This document shows positions 1 through 8,748 of a stretch of 64,000 nucleotides of DNA, piece after piece. The stretch covers positions 98,569 to 162,568 of the forward strand of contig NZ_JAEUFG010000005.1 of assembly GCF_018588585.1 (NCBI RefSeq), read 5' to 3'. The DNA comes from Bacillus sp. SM2101. GTDB lineage: Bacteria > Bacillota > Bacilli > Bacillales > SM2101. Under the pieces are notes generated by a model. That model was not told the origin of the DNA, searched no databases, and saw only the letters and a program-made list of their open reading frames with translations. The position numbers and the translations under genes are program-made. Within the stretch, counting starts at the first letter, position 1. Each line of letters begins with the position of its first letter.

Positions 1-378
1 AGCTATTATCGTACCAAGATTTTTGCTTGCAGCTAATTCAGTAACTCTTGCTAAGTCTTCAGCTGAGAAACCAGTTGTTCCAACAACAGGTCTTACACCA
101 TATTGCAAAGCTATTTCTGTATGTCTTTTACCAATTTCAGGTGTCGTCAAATCTACTAACACGTCTGCTTGGTGAGCTTGTAAACAATTCTCTAAATCAG
201 TATAAATGGGTGTATCCATATTAGGTAAACCGTCAATATCAGAGATAAGTTGCCCATCATGTTTGCGATCTACCGCTCCTACTAATGAAAATTCCTTTGT
301 GTTATGTATTAAATGTAAGGCCTCTTTACCCATTCTTCCTCTAGGGCCTGCAAGAACAATGTTAATTTGTTCACCCAT
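1..378 (-). CDS. dapB: 4-hydroxy-tetrahydrodipicolinate reductase, N-terminal part (cut by window edge)
   Basis: DapB reduces 4-hydroxy-tetrahydrodipicolinate with NAD(P)H in the diaminopimelate/lysine pathway. The visible 126 residues start MGEQINIVLAGPRGRMG, the N-terminal Rossmann nucleotide-binding loop, and continue through a GTTGF segment. The C-terminal half lies beyond base 1. The ATG at 378 has GGAG about 9 bases upstream. An in-frame ATG at 387 lies almost on the SD and is less likely. The start is 5 bases from the ypjD stop, so the two are co-transcribed, as in Bacillus subtilis. Confidence 0.93.
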   Translation of the reverse strand, partial: MGEQINIVLAGPRGRMGKEALHLIHNTKEFSLVGAVDRKHDGQLISDIDGLPNMDTPIYTDLENCLQAHQADVLVDLTTPEIGKRHTEIALQYGVRPVVGTTGFSAEDLARVTELAASKNLGTIIA

Positions 379-383
379 TGCTG

Positions 384-716
384 TCATTCTCCTTTCGCTT
401 TTAAAGTCCAGCGATTTTTATCTCTAGTTTGAAATTTTTCCATTACACGATCGTGCGAAGTTTCCAAATTTATGTCGAGGGAATTTGCTAAACAAATTAA
501 TACAAAAAGCATATCACCTAGTTCTTCTTCAATTTCCCGTTCATTCTCACTATCCTTCTTTTGCTTTTCACCGTAATAATGGTTTATTTCTCGTGCTAGT
601 TCTCCGAGCTCTTCTGTCATTCTAGCGAGCATTGCTAATGGGCTAAAATAACCTTCCTTAAATTGATTAATATACTGATCAACATCAAGCTGGATTTCAT
701 TTAACGTTTTAGTCAT
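384..716 (-). CDS. ypjD: MazG-like nucleotide pyrophosphohydrolase YpjD
   Basis: This 110-residue protein has the all-alpha MazG/dUTPase-like pattern: an EELGELAREI helix and a downstream EEELGDMLF helix supply the acidic Mg-binding residues. Family members hydrolyse nucleoside triphosphates to monophosphates, probably as house-cleaning enzymes; the substrate here is unknown. Length matches B. subtilis YpjD (about 111 aa). The SD is AGAGGTGG before ATG. Its stop codon lies just before dapB, reproducing the ypjD-dapB order of Bacillus. Confidence 0.9.
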   Translation of the reverse strand: MTKTLNEIQLDVDQYINQFKEGYFSPLAMLARMTEELGELAREINHYYGEKQKKDSENEREIEEELGDMLFVLICLANSLDINLETSHDRVMEKFQTRDKNRWTLKAKGE

Positions 717-1211
717 TCATAACCACCTCTTTCTCATCTTACATGTTAGCCAAAAGCTACTCATTTGACAAATGTTTCGTTTTTCAATTGACCCTTTTAT
801 CCATTATTTCATCTATTGTAACTATCGACTAGTTCAAATATAATAAGAAAAGTTGGGGCACTAAAATTTACTTATAATAAGAGTATGTCATGTTCTCATA
901 GGTGAAATGTCGATATCCTTGCTCGGCCGACAAGATACGACCAGTTGATTCCGAAACAAGACATAAATACCCTTATGAAGCGATAAAGCTCCTGCCCTTC
1001 GTTTTTATGCGCAAGATACATAACATAAGGCTCTTTGTTGCTATTGTTTTTCAATCTAGTACAAAAAAATGGGTTATACTGTTAAATCGTTGTACTGAAG
1101 AAAAGATAGTTTATATCTAATTTCGAAAAACAACAATCAATGCGAAAACACCCTAACATAAAAGCTTTATGTGTAATTCTATTTAATCTGACTACTGTTT
1201 TGGAGGACATT
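717..1211. other. Intergenic region between divergent ypjD and the YitT gene
   Basis: The 495 bp between two divergently transcribed genes must hold both promoters, but I cannot assign either with confidence. Its right part (1027-1154) is an inverted copy of the dispersed intergenic repeat described below. An open frame at 902-1120 overlaps that repeat and has no convincing SD, so it is not annotated. Confidence 0.6.
1027..1154 (-). repeat. Dispersed MITE-like repeat, inverted copy
   Basis: Reads AAGGCTCTTTG at the left end and CGAAAAACAACAATCAATGC near the right end. The reverse complement matches the family consensus left arm (GTTTTCGCATTGATTGTTG), the internal CTGTACAACGAT-like block (here CAGTACAACGAT) and the AGCAACAAAGAGCC right end. 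It sits immediately upstream of the YitT gene. Confidence 0.7.
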
Positions 1212-2084
1212 ATGCAATTAGGAATCAAGACTAAAAATATCTTATTTATTTTACTAGGATCAGCAATTTTCGCATTTGGGCTCGTTCATTTTAATATGCA
1301 AAATAACCTTGCTGAAGGTGGATTTACTGGTATTACTTTGCTATTATTCTTTACTCTAAAAATAGATCCGGCTTATTCAAATTTGTTGTTAAACATTCCA
1401 ATGTTTATTCTCGGTTGGAGATTACTTGGTAGACAGGCATTTTTGTATACGGTAATTGGAACAGTGGGATTGTCAGTCTTTTTATGGATTTTTCAGCGCT
1501 ATACTATTCAAATGCCATTAAATGAGGATTTAACTTTAGCAGCATTATTTGCAGGAGTATTTATCGGTGTTGGTTTAGGCATTATTTTTCGTTTTGGTGG
1601 AACGACCGGTGGTGTAGATATACTTGCTAGATTAGCACATAAATACATTGGCTGGAGCATGGGAAAAACAATGTTCTTATTTGATGCAGCAGTCATTACG
1701 GTTTCACTTATCGTATATTTAACATATCAGGAAGCAATGTATACACTCGTTGCAGTATTTGTTGGAGCGCGTGTCATTGATTTTATGCAGGAAGGTGCAT
1801 ATGCTGCCAAAGGTGCTACGATTATCTCAGATAAAAATGAAGAAATAGCTGAAAAAATTATGAAAGAAATGGATAGAGGAGCAACTTTTTTGAAAGCACA
1901 GGGCTCATTTTCTAAAATTGATAAAAATGTCTTATATTGTGTTGTCGGAAAAAATGAAATCGTCCGTTTAAAAAACGTTATTACATCTATTGATCCTCAC
2001 GCTTTCGTCGCAGTAAGTGATGTCCATGACGTATTAGGAGAAGGTTTCACACTTGACGAAAATAAAAAACCACTCGAACGGTAA
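1212..2084 (+). CDS. ypjC: YitT family membrane protein (YpjC-like)
   Basis: Starting at ATG 1212, preceded by TGGAGG with good spacing, this is a 290-residue protein. About five hydrophobic helices occupy the first 170 residues (YitT_membrane), including the glycine-rich GGTTGGVDILARL motif. A C-terminal soluble DUF2179 domain follows (from about residue 195: ATIISDKNEEIAEKIM and later GKNEIVRLKNVI). The reading frame stays open upstream to 1140, but that extension lies in repeat DNA. Function is unknown; family members are inner-membrane proteins. Neighbouring ypjB, ypjA and ypjD support the YpjC orthology, though B. subtilis has several YitT paralogues. Confidence 0.85.
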   Translation: MQLGIKTKNILFILLGSAIFAFGLVHFNMQNNLAEGGFTGITLLLFFTLKIDPAYSNLLLNIPMFILGWRLLGRQAFLYTVIGTVGLSVFLWIFQRYTIQMPLNEDLTLAALFAGVFIGVGLGIIFRFGGTTGGVDILARLAHKYIGWSMGKTMFLFDAAVITVSLIVYLTYQEAMYTLVAVFVGARVIDFMQEGAYAAKGATIISDKNEEIAEKIMKEMDRGATFLKAQGSFSKIDKNVLYCVVGKNEIVRLKNVITSIDPHAFVAVSDVHDVLGEGFTLDENKKPLER

Positions 2085-2167
2085 CTCATGATGATGTAGA
2101 GTAGTTTGTACTACAAAGTTCATTACGTTATGTCTTAGATAATGATACTTGCGATTTGAAGCAAACA

Positions 2168-2198
2168 AAAGACCAGGATATGATTTATCCTGGTCTTG
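2168..2198 (-). terminator. Hairpin terminator between convergent YitT and YugP genes
   Basis: AGACCAGGATA and its complement TATCCTGGTCT form an 11-bp stem with a short AT loop. On the minus strand the stem is followed by TTTTGTTT, so it best serves the yugP side. It lies between two convergent genes and could act in both directions. Confidence 0.7.
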
Positions 2199-2230
2199 GT
2201 TTATTGCGATTATTTGTATAGCTTTACTTC

Positions 2231-2908
2231 TTAATCGTCTTGTGACATACCAATATACATTAGTACAAATCTTACAAGTTCTAGGACTGCAACCGCTGCC
2301 GCTGCAACATATGTTAATGCAGCCGCATTAAGCACTTTCTTCGTTTCTCTTTCTTCCTCGTTTCTAATCACACCTAGTGATACCACTTGCTCCATTGCAC
2401 GGTTAGAGGCGTCAAACTCTACTGGTAATGTAACCACCTGAAACAAAACTGCAAATGCCATAAAGATGATACCTAATAACAGCATATTTGCTGAAGCAAA
2501 AATAATACCTGCAAGAATAATTATCCAAGAAAAATTCGAACCGATATTTGCAACGGGAACGAGAGAATGTCTTAACCGTAAAAATGCATAATCCTGTTGA
2601 TCCTGTATCGCATGTCCAACTTCATGTGCCGCAACAGCTGTACCAGCAAGTGAATGACCATGATAGTTATCTGACGAAAGACGAACTGTTTTTGAACGTG
2701 GATCATAATGGTCTGACAGCACTCCACGTGTTTCCTCGATATTGACATCGTGTAAGCCGTTCGCATCCAATATGCTACGAGCTACTTGAGCACCAGACAT
2801 TGCTGATGATGACGGGACTTTAGAATATTTTTTATACGCTCCCTTCACTTTCATTTGAGCCCAAATAGGAATAATAATTAGTAGTGCAAAATAGGCGATG
2901 TACCACAT
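2231..2908 (-). CDS. yugP: YugP family zinc metallopeptidase (membrane)
   Basis: This 225-residue protein has a hydrophobic N-terminal helix (residues 2-18). A zinc-binding HEVGH motif sits near residue 95 within AAHEVGHAIQDQ, and two or three membrane segments follow (about 125-160 and 200-220). These are the marks of the neutral zinc metallopeptidase family (Zn_peptidase_2, YugP). The fold suggests a membrane-bound protease of unknown substrate. ATG 2908 has GGAG nine bases upstream. It shares strand with ypjB, 67 bases apart, and may be co-transcribed. Confidence 0.88.
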   Translation of the reverse strand: MWYIAYFALLIIIPIWAQMKVKGAYKKYSKVPSSSAMSGAQVARSILDANGLHDVNIEETRGVLSDHYDPRSKTVRLSSDNYHGHSLAGTAVAAHEVGHAIQDQQDYAFLRLRHSLVPVANIGSNFSWIIILAGIIFASANMLLLGIIFMAFAVLFQVVTLPVEFDASNRAMEQVVSLGVIRNEEERETKKVLNAAALTYVAAAAVAVLELVRFVLMYIGMSQDD

Positions 2909-2975
2909 GCTAACTTACTCCACTCCTCTATTTTAATAATATAATGATAATTTTAGCTGAACAACCGATATTATG

Positions 2976-3767
2976 TCAATCATTTAGCTTTTTACGTGAC
3001 TGTTGTTTTACTTTATCAGCTCTGTATTTCTTCCATCCAGCATATGATAGTGATAATAAAATAACACTTCCAATTGAAATCATTACCCATAATAGTGACG
3101 GATCAGTATCATCATCCTTCACTGCATTAAATAATTCATATAAATCCGATTCCATTTGATCAAGTTGTTGGATTTGTTTTGCTTTTTCCAAACTAATATG
3201 CTGATTTGATTCTAGAAAACGAATATGGCTATCCACTCTCGTTACCCACTCAGGATTAACATCAACCTTAATACTAGGTTGGATAACTTCATACTTATTT
3301 AAAAATAAATTTAACATATATTGAAATGTTTCAGTATCGTCTTGCTCAATTGCACCTTTCATTTGATGAAAGTACTTCATTGTCGAATGCTCCATTTCAA
3401 CCCATAACGGTTGATGCTCTGAAATGATAGCGTCAATGACCAATCGGAATTGTACGACTTTTCTAACTCGTTCTTCATGAGAAAGGGCTGTCTTAGTTAC
3501 AGCTTCAACAGCATTATTATGTGTAATTGTTATTACTCTTAATTCATCCATAGTATATGGCTTATCACTAGTACTAAATTGTAAAAATTCTTTAGTAAAG
3601 TGTTCCAACAGACTTTTTGTGTCGTCATATCTCTCACTTTTCACCATTTGTAAAGCTTCATCGGCTATTTCATCAAGTTTTTTCCAATGTTCTATTTCCG
3701 CAGCGTATTTATTACTTGGCAATACTAATAGTATTAGTAGTAACAACAACATCATACGTCCATTCAT
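2976..3767 (-). CDS. ypjB: Sporulation protein YpjB
   Basis: This 263-residue protein has an N-terminal signal/anchor (about 2-18, MLLLLLILLVLP), a long charged helical exterior domain, a second hydrophobic helix (about 225-245) and a basic tail (KKYRADKVKQQSRKK). This layout matches the sporulation protein YpjB family, whose loss affects spore formation in B. subtilis; its biochemical role is not known. The SD is GAGGAGGGA before ATG 3767. The ypjA-ypjB-ypjD-dapB neighbourhood is the Bacillus arrangement, which supports the call more than any motif does. Confidence 0.8.
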   Translation of the reverse strand: MNGRMMLLLLLILLVLPSNKYAAEIEHWKKLDEIADEALQMVKSERYDDTKSLLEHFTKEFLQFSTSDKPYTMDELRVITITHNNAVEAVTKTALSHEERVRKVVQFRLVIDAIISEHQPLWVEMEHSTMKYFHQMKGAIEQDDTETFQYMLNLFLNKYEVIQPSIKVDVNPEWVTRVDSHIRFLESNQHISLEKAKQIQQLDQMESDLYELFNAVKDDDTDPSLLWVMISIGSVILLSLSYAGWKKYRADKVKQQSRKKLND

Positions 3768-4112
3768 ACTTGTCCCTCCTCAAACTTCTATTAATAATTA
3801 TGAGAAGGTGGACAAGAGTAGAACTAAAAATACGAAAAAAGCCTAGACAAGCTGTTCACCTCGTTTTAGTATGAAGATCGACAACAGGTCATAAGCTTTT
3901 AGCTTTTGCTAAAAGTGAATTAGTTAAAGCATTTTTATAAACAGTCTTTTCGTAAATTTTGTGTTTTTCAGACAGAATGACTACAGTAAAAGAAGTCTTA
4001 TGTGATTATCATCATATTGTGAAAAGAAGATCCCACGAAACAATATTTGTAACCGTGTTTATTTATTAGTAGGAAACACCACCTTCAATGCAAAAACAGC
4101 CTTGTAAAAAGA

Positions 4113-4137
4113 CAAAAGTGGAGATTCTGCTCCACCT
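4113..4137 (-). terminator. Probable terminator downstream of ypjA
   Basis: On the minus strand GGTGGAG and CTCCAC pair around AGAAT and are followed by TTTTGTCTTTTT. It lies about 110 bp after the ypjA stop. The stem is short, so confidence is moderate. Confidence 0.45.
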
Positions 4138-4249
4138 GATTTACAAAACTGAAATGCATTCCCTAGAAAACGATAAAAATGCTACTTGTTATGATGTTCG
4201 ATTTTAATCATCGTCGTCTAAGTTTTTCGCGAATAGCAAAAGTATGTTG

Positions 4250-4843
4250 TTACGTTATTCTCAACACAAACCTATCTTTCTTCACACAAAGAACGTACGT
4301 AATCCCAATTGATGCTATACTAAGCCAAAAAGTAAAATACCCGATTTGTTGTACATATTCATTTAACACGTGATACCATGGCAACATGCCAAAAACATAA
4401 TCAATGACATCATTATGTAAAGTCCATACACTGGCTATTGCTAAATGATACCATTTTATGCGGTAAAAAGGCGCAAAAAGTAACCCTTGCATCGCCATGG
4501 CACCATGTGAAAAGATTAACATCAAACTAGCAAAATCTAATGAACCTAACTCAAAATATACTAGTATATTCATAACAACAGCCCAAATGCCATATTTAAA
4601 TAAAGTGACAATTGCTAGCGCTTCAATTAGCCCCCAATTCTTTTTAAGTAAGAAGGCCACGAGAACAAAAACAAAAAATAATGACGCAGTAGGACTATCT
4701 GGCACAAAAATAAGGTATTTTGGAGGTGTAGCATATAATTGCCATCTATACCAATAATAACCATATATTGTACCTAGTGTATTAATGACTAATAAACTAA
4801 ATAGTACCCATCTCTGCCCTAAAGCTTGGACGATCCATCTCAT
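4250..4843 (-). CDS. ypjA: DUF1405 membrane protein YpjA
   Basis: About six hydrophobic segments over 197 residues and the opening pattern NTLGTIYGYYWYRWQL match YpjA/DUF1405 proteins. These are integral membrane proteins of unknown function encoded beside ypjB, and near the cytochrome bc complex genes in B. subtilis. I chose ATG 4843; an in-frame TTG at 4855 would add four residues and has no better SD. Here the upstream neighbour is cheV, 48 bp away, rather than qcrABC. Confidence 0.8.
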   Translation of the reverse strand: MRWIVQALGQRWVLFSLLVINTLGTIYGYYWYRWQLYATPPKYLIFVPDSPTASLFFVFVLVAFLLKKNWGLIEALAIVTLFKYGIWAVVMNILVYFELGSLDFASLMLIFSHGAMAMQGLLFAPFYRIKWYHLAIASVWTLHNDVIDYVFGMLPWYHVLNEYVQQIGYFTFWLSIASIGITYVLCVKKDRFVLRIT

Positions 4844-4891
4844 TTTACTACCCAACTTTCGACTTATAATAACTATATTATTACCTAATTT

Positions 4892-5797
4892 TTATTTTAT
4901 TAACTCATCTATTAAATGTACTAATTGGTCAATTTCCGGTTTACTTACTTGCCCTTCTGCACCTACCATTTGCCCTTTGTGTCGAAGGTCGTCCGTTATT
5001 AAAGAAGAAAAAATGACTACTGGTAATTTTGATAACTTTTTATCCTCTTTAATGCGTCTAGTAAAATGATGACCATCCATTTGAGGCATTTCTATGTCAG
5101 TTATCACGAGTTGTACTACCTCTGTAATCTCTTTTCCTGCATTAATTGTCTGTTCCAAGTAAGCTAATGCTTCTTTACCATTTTCAAAAAACTCAAGGTT
5201 ACTGAAGCCTGCTTCTTTTAACGTATCTTCTAACTGTTTCCTTAATAAAGGTGAATCTTCAGCGATGACCAGTCTTTTAGATGATCTCTCTCGTTTACCT
5301 AACTTCTTCACTTTATTCACATTCACACCTGAATCTGGATTAATGTCAACAACAATCTTTTCAAAATCAAGCAACAACAACATGTCACTCTCCATTTTTA
5401 CTACACCAATAATTTGACTTTCTAAACCTTGGTACATATCTGAAGGCTTTTCAATTTTATCCCAAGAAATTCGATGAATCTGTGTCACAGTATGAACGTG
5501 AAACACAATTTTTTGTTGATTAAATTCAGCAACGATAAACTTATCAAGTTTTGGATTATTCGACTTAGAAAACCCAAGTGCCTTAGCAACATCTACAACT
5601 GGAAGAACCTCCCCACGCAACTCAATAATACCTTCTACGTTTGGGTGTACATGTGGTACTTCTGTAACTACAACTGGATTAATAATCTCTTTAACTTTTA
5701 TAACATTGATACCAAATTTATTGTTACCAATACCGAATTCTACTATTTCTAGTTCATTTGTACCACTTTCAAGTAATATACCATTTTTTGTAGCCAT
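4892..5797 (-). CDS. cheV: Chemotaxis coupling protein CheV (CheW domain plus response receiver)
   Basis: CheV couples chemoreceptors to the CheA kinase and contributes to adaptation. Residues about 15-155 form a CheW-like domain (ELRGEVLPVVDVAKALG is typical). Residues about 170-300 form a receiver domain with the acidic pocket AEDSPLLR, phospho-acceptor Asp in VITDIEMPQMDG and conserved Ser/Lys near VIFSS and SKPEID. The 301-residue length matches B. subtilis CheV. A strong SD (GAGGGGGATC) precedes ATG 5797. In B. subtilis cheV lies beside patA; here patA is about 10 kb away. No other chemotaxis genes are in the window. Confidence 0.93.
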   Translation of the reverse strand: MATKNGILLESGTNELEIVEFGIGNNKFGINVIKVKEIINPVVVTEVPHVHPNVEGIIELRGEVLPVVDVAKALGFSKSNNPKLDKFIVAEFNQQKIVFHVHTVTQIHRISWDKIEKPSDMYQGLESQIIGVVKMESDMLLLLDFEKIVVDINPDSGVNVNKVKKLGKRERSSKRLVIAEDSPLLRKQLEDTLKEAGFSNLEFFENGKEALAYLEQTINAGKEITEVVQLVITDIEMPQMDGHHFTRRIKEDKKLSKLPVVIFSSLITDDLRHKGQMVGAEGQVSKPEIDQLVHLIDELIK

Positions 5798-6428
5798 TAA
5801 AATGATCCCCCTCTTCTACACTAACTAATTCTCTATTTTCACTTTACTATTATTATAATAATAAATAAAGAAAAAGGTTGCCATATTTTACATCCAAACT
5901 ACTATTCTATTTTTCAGTAGTTAAACTATACATACTGTGGCATGCATTGTAGTAAAATCTTTCTATTAGTTTTTCGGTACGTCAACTAATAGTAATGAAA
6001 AATGATTATTCTAAAATATGTCCTCAACGTAAACTCTCCTTCTTAACTAAAGCTCCATTTCAAAATATTTAACTTAGTAGCTAATTAACTACATCATTCG
6101 AATTTCATCGAGCATAATTATTGATGAATGACGTTATTTCATTTCACTATCCGTTTCTTATTAATACAAAAAATCCCGGTTCCTTATCATTGAGATATGA
6201 CAAGGAACCAGGCGTATTTAGTCTACTACAACAAGACATTGATATTATATCAGCCATCAACTACCATTCTTTCTCCAACTCCTTTACAACTTTCACCATT
6301 GCCCTTTAAAATGCATTTTATATGGTAGTCAACTGTCATCATTTGAAATTCATAAAATATGACAATATAATTTATAATATTCCCATCCATCATTTTGTCA
6401 GTTGGTCAGAAATGTAACAAAGGGCAAA
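5798..6428. other. Intergenic region, no gene seen
   Basis: The 630 bp upstream of cheV holds no supported gene. A 62-codon frame at 6121-6309 lacks an SD and overlaps the terminator hairpin at 6168-6211. The cheV promoter should lie at the left edge, but I could not assign it. Confidence 0.5.
6168..6211 (-). terminator. Rho-independent terminator
   Basis: GGTTCCTTGTCA and TGATAAGGAACC pair around a short loop, and on the minus strand the stem is followed by GGGATTTTTTG. It is the first terminator after the lipoprotein gene at 6429-7004, about 220 bp past its stop. Confidence 0.65.
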
Positions 6429-7004
6429 CTAAGAATCCAACTCATTATCTACTACGTTAATGACACTTTCTACAATTTCGAATGCTGCTTCTTGTACAAA
6501 CTCTTCACTCAAATTAAATGTAAAAGAATAAGCAGCCTCTTCATAATTTAACGCTACAAATAAAAATTCATTCTTATCATTCTTTTTTTCTACATATTCA
6601 ATCGTTTTTCCATTCAAAACCATTGTTTTTCCGTTTGAAAAGGATATTCCTCCGTCTTCAATGTAAGTATATTCCAATACAGTTTTTCCTTCATATACTC
6701 CATATAAAAATTTGGAATTTGTTTCTTTCTCATAAGCTTGTATCACTGCCGGATCACTAAAGTCCTCTATGATTTCTCCTCTTTCTTCAGCATATACTAT
6801 AGTTAATTTTTTACTATTACCTATTGGTGGCATTTGTATGATAGCAAATACCATTGGATAGTTTTCAAATTCTGGAATTACTACTCCTTCACCTAATTCA
6901 TCATAAACTTGCTCACTAATATCCGGTTCACCAATCGTTTTTGATGAACAAGAAACAAGAATAAACAGTGAGATTATAAAAAATGTCATTTTATGAATTT
7001 TCAT
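6429..7004 (-). CDS. Putative lipoprotein of unknown function
   Basis: This 191-residue protein begins with a short basic start, a hydrophobic helix and the lipobox ILVSC (Cys about 19), so it is probably lipid-anchored on the outer face of the membrane. The mature part is acidic and rich in beta-type segments, with no motif I recognise. ATG 7004 has GGAGGGG eight bases upstream. It has its own downstream hairpin and no close operon partner. Confidence 0.75.
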   Translation of the reverse strand: MKIHKMTFFIISLFILVSCSSKTIGEPDISEQVYDELGEGVVIPEFENYPMVFAIIQMPPIGNSKKLTIVYAEERGEIIEDFSDPAVIQAYEKETNSKFLYGVYEGKTVLEYTYIEDGGISFSNGKTMVLNGKTIEYVEKKNDKNEFLFVALNYEEAAYSFTFNLSEEFVQEAAFEIVESVINVVDNELDS

Positions 7005-7157
7005 TATAACCCCTCCATATAAATCCTCTATTTGTATGAATTATATGTCGTTCCTCTGTAATTTAAGCTGCTTTCGATTGAATTATTGTTTTTCATTCCA
7101 AGAACGCTCTTCTTACTCATGAAGTACTAACAAAGAGGTGTGACTTTTTTAGTTCAA

Positions 7158-7526
7158 TCAAAGACTACTTAAATGTTCGTGGATTAACTTCCAGTCGTCA
7201 TAATCATTATTTTTGACAAAGATATTTGTTGCTCGCCCACTTCCAGTAACAAATTTGCCATTATAATAACCTTCATAATGATATGTATATACACAAGAGG
7301 CAGTTTTTTGATCTACTGTAATCCACTCTACATCCTTTGCTGCATATACCTCGTCTTTGATTGTATGCCACGCATTTTCGAAATAACTCTGAATTTCTTC
7401 TAAATTTACACAAGACTTGTCTGTAAACCAATAAACGGCATTTTCATGAAGAACTTTTTTCACATTGTTGAAATCATGAGAATTTGTCGCTTCTATATAC
7501 TTTTGTAAGGCTTGTTGATAATTCAT
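7158..7526 (-). CDS. SnoaL-like / NTF2-fold protein
   Basis: The 122 residues match the small NTF2-like (SnoaL_3 type) cone fold: an N-terminal helix YQQALQKYIEATNSHDFNNV, a YWFTD strand, then WITVDQKTASCVYTYHYEGYYNGKFVTGSGRAT strands. Such proteins bind or act on small hydrophobic molecules, and most members have no known substrate. AAAGGAG precedes ATG 7526. Confidence 0.7.
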   Translation of the reverse strand: MNYQQALQKYIEATNSHDFNNVKKVLHENAVYWFTDKSCVNLEEIQSYFENAWHTIKDEVYAAKDVEWITVDQKTASCVYTYHYEGYYNGKFVTGSGRATNIFVKNNDYDDWKLIHEHLSSL

Positions 7527-7651
7527 TGCTTTCTCCTTTACAAATTATTAATTCTATTCTTTTTATTACTAAATTATGGATTTTTTTCATTATAGTCATT
7601 ATTACAAAACTTTAATTCAAAAGGAAGTAATATGTAATTGTAACAGTTAAA

Positions 7652-7749
7652 AAAGGGCTCTTTTCTTCTCTAAAGACTATAAAATCATATAATACACGTC
7701 AGTTGCTAATGTAAGTGAAACAAGCAACAAAGTTTAAGAAAAGAGCCTT
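7652..7749 (+). repeat. Dispersed repeat, short variant with complete terminal inverted repeats
   Basis: Begins GGGCTCTTTTC and ends GAAAAGAGCC, so the ends are near-perfect inverted repeats. The right arm (AGCAACAAAGTTTAAGAAAAG) matches the longer family. At 98 bp it looks like an internally deleted derivative. It lies just downstream of the 7756-8748 gene and could also act as its terminator. Confidence 0.6.
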
Positions 7750-7755
7750 AAAAAT

Positions 7756-8748
7756 TTACATAGTAATAACTACAAACCCCTTTTTTTGTCCGGATTCAAC
7801 ATACCTGTGAGCATCATCAGTCTGTTCCAAGGGAAAGGATCTATCAATGACCGATATGATCTTCCCCTTCTCAATAAGCTCCTTTAGGAAATGTAAATCT
7901 TCAGCCTTCTCTGTAGACAATGCACAGATTACTTTCTTACTGCTGAACATTGAAGTCCACAGCATTTCATACAGTTGTTTTATCTTAAAGCTGGCTAAAA
8001 GATAATAACCACTTTGCTTTAGTGAGCCTTTACATCTTTGAAACGAACTCTTGCCTAATATGTCAAAAATAAGATCGTATGTTTCACCGTTTTTCGTAAA
8101 ATCATCAGTTGTGTAATCAATGACTTTGTCAGCTCCCAGAGCCTTCACAAATTCTACTCTCGAAGTACTACATACTCCAGTAACTTCTGCACCAAAGTAT
8201 TTTGCAATCTGTACTGCGGCTGAACCTATACTCCCAGACGCGCCATTTATAAGTACTTTTTGTCCACTACGAACTTCTACTTTTCGAAGTAAATTCAATG
8301 CCGTCATTGCCCCATAAGGGACGACAGTGGCTTCCTCAAAACTCATATTCGTTGGTTTTGTGGCTAATATCCCTTTTTCAGTTAGACAAATATACTCTGC
8401 ATAAGCACCCATATTTTGACCGAGATATCCAAAAACCTCATCTCCTAATTTAAATAATTTGACATCTTTTCCTACTAATTCAATTTGCCCAGCAAACTCA
8501 CTTCCTAGAATATTTATCTTTGGCTTCCGAAATCCGAAGTAAAATTTAGAAAGTGCCCAGAAAAGCAACGGCATGTTAAATTTACTAGGAGAAATTTCAT
8601 TAAAATTTCGAGCCACTAAATCTCCATAATTTATAGAAGTTGCATTTACTTTAATCAATACTTCATTGTCCTTTGGCATTGGCTTTTTCACATCTTTTAG
8701 TTCCAAGACTTCAGGTGAACCATAATTCTCACATACTATCGCTTTTAT
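7756..8748 (-). CDS. NAD(P)-dependent quinone oxidoreductase / alcohol dehydrogenase-like protein with apparent ATA start
   Basis: A medium-chain dehydrogenase/reductase of the zinc-free quinone-oxidoreductase type, with the N-terminal GroES-like domain and a Rossmann segment VLINGASGSIGSAAVQIAKYFGA. It is a clear paralogue of the protein at 28097-29059. The frame can open at TTG 8775, but that codon has no SD, and a perfect AAAGGAGGAG lies inside the frame. By SD spacing (8 bases) and by alignment to the paralogue's MKAMIY start, initiation falls on ATA at 8746-8748 (IKAIV). Either ATA is used, or a former ATG has mutated and expression is weak. The substrate is unknown. Confidence 0.8.
   Translation of the reverse strand: MKAIVCENYGSPEVLELKDVKKPMPKDNEVLIKVNATSINYGDLVARNFNEISPSKFNMPLLFWALSKFYFGFRKPKINILGSEFAGQIELVGKDVKLFKLGDEVFGYLGQNMGAYAEYICLTEKGILATKPTNMSFEEATVVPYGAMTALNLLRKVEVRSGQKVLINGASGSIGSAAVQIAKYFGAEVTGVCSTSRVEFVKALGADKVIDYTTDDFTKNGETYDLIFDILGKSSFQRCKGSLKQSGYYLLASFKIKQLYEMLWTSMFSSKKVICALSTEKAEDLHFLKELIEKGKIISVIDRSFPLEQTDDAHRYVESGQKKGFVVITM

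Noticed and set aside
902-1120. 72-codon plus-strand ORF
   Set aside because: Most of it is an inverted dispersed-repeat copy, there is no SD, and the composition is not protein-like.
3900-3990. Another dispersed-repeat copy upstream of ypjB
   Set aside because: Only a short ACAGTCTTTTCGTAAATTTTG string resembles the family; too little to call.
6121-6309. 62-codon plus-strand ORF
   Set aside because: Overlaps a terminator hairpin and lacks an SD.
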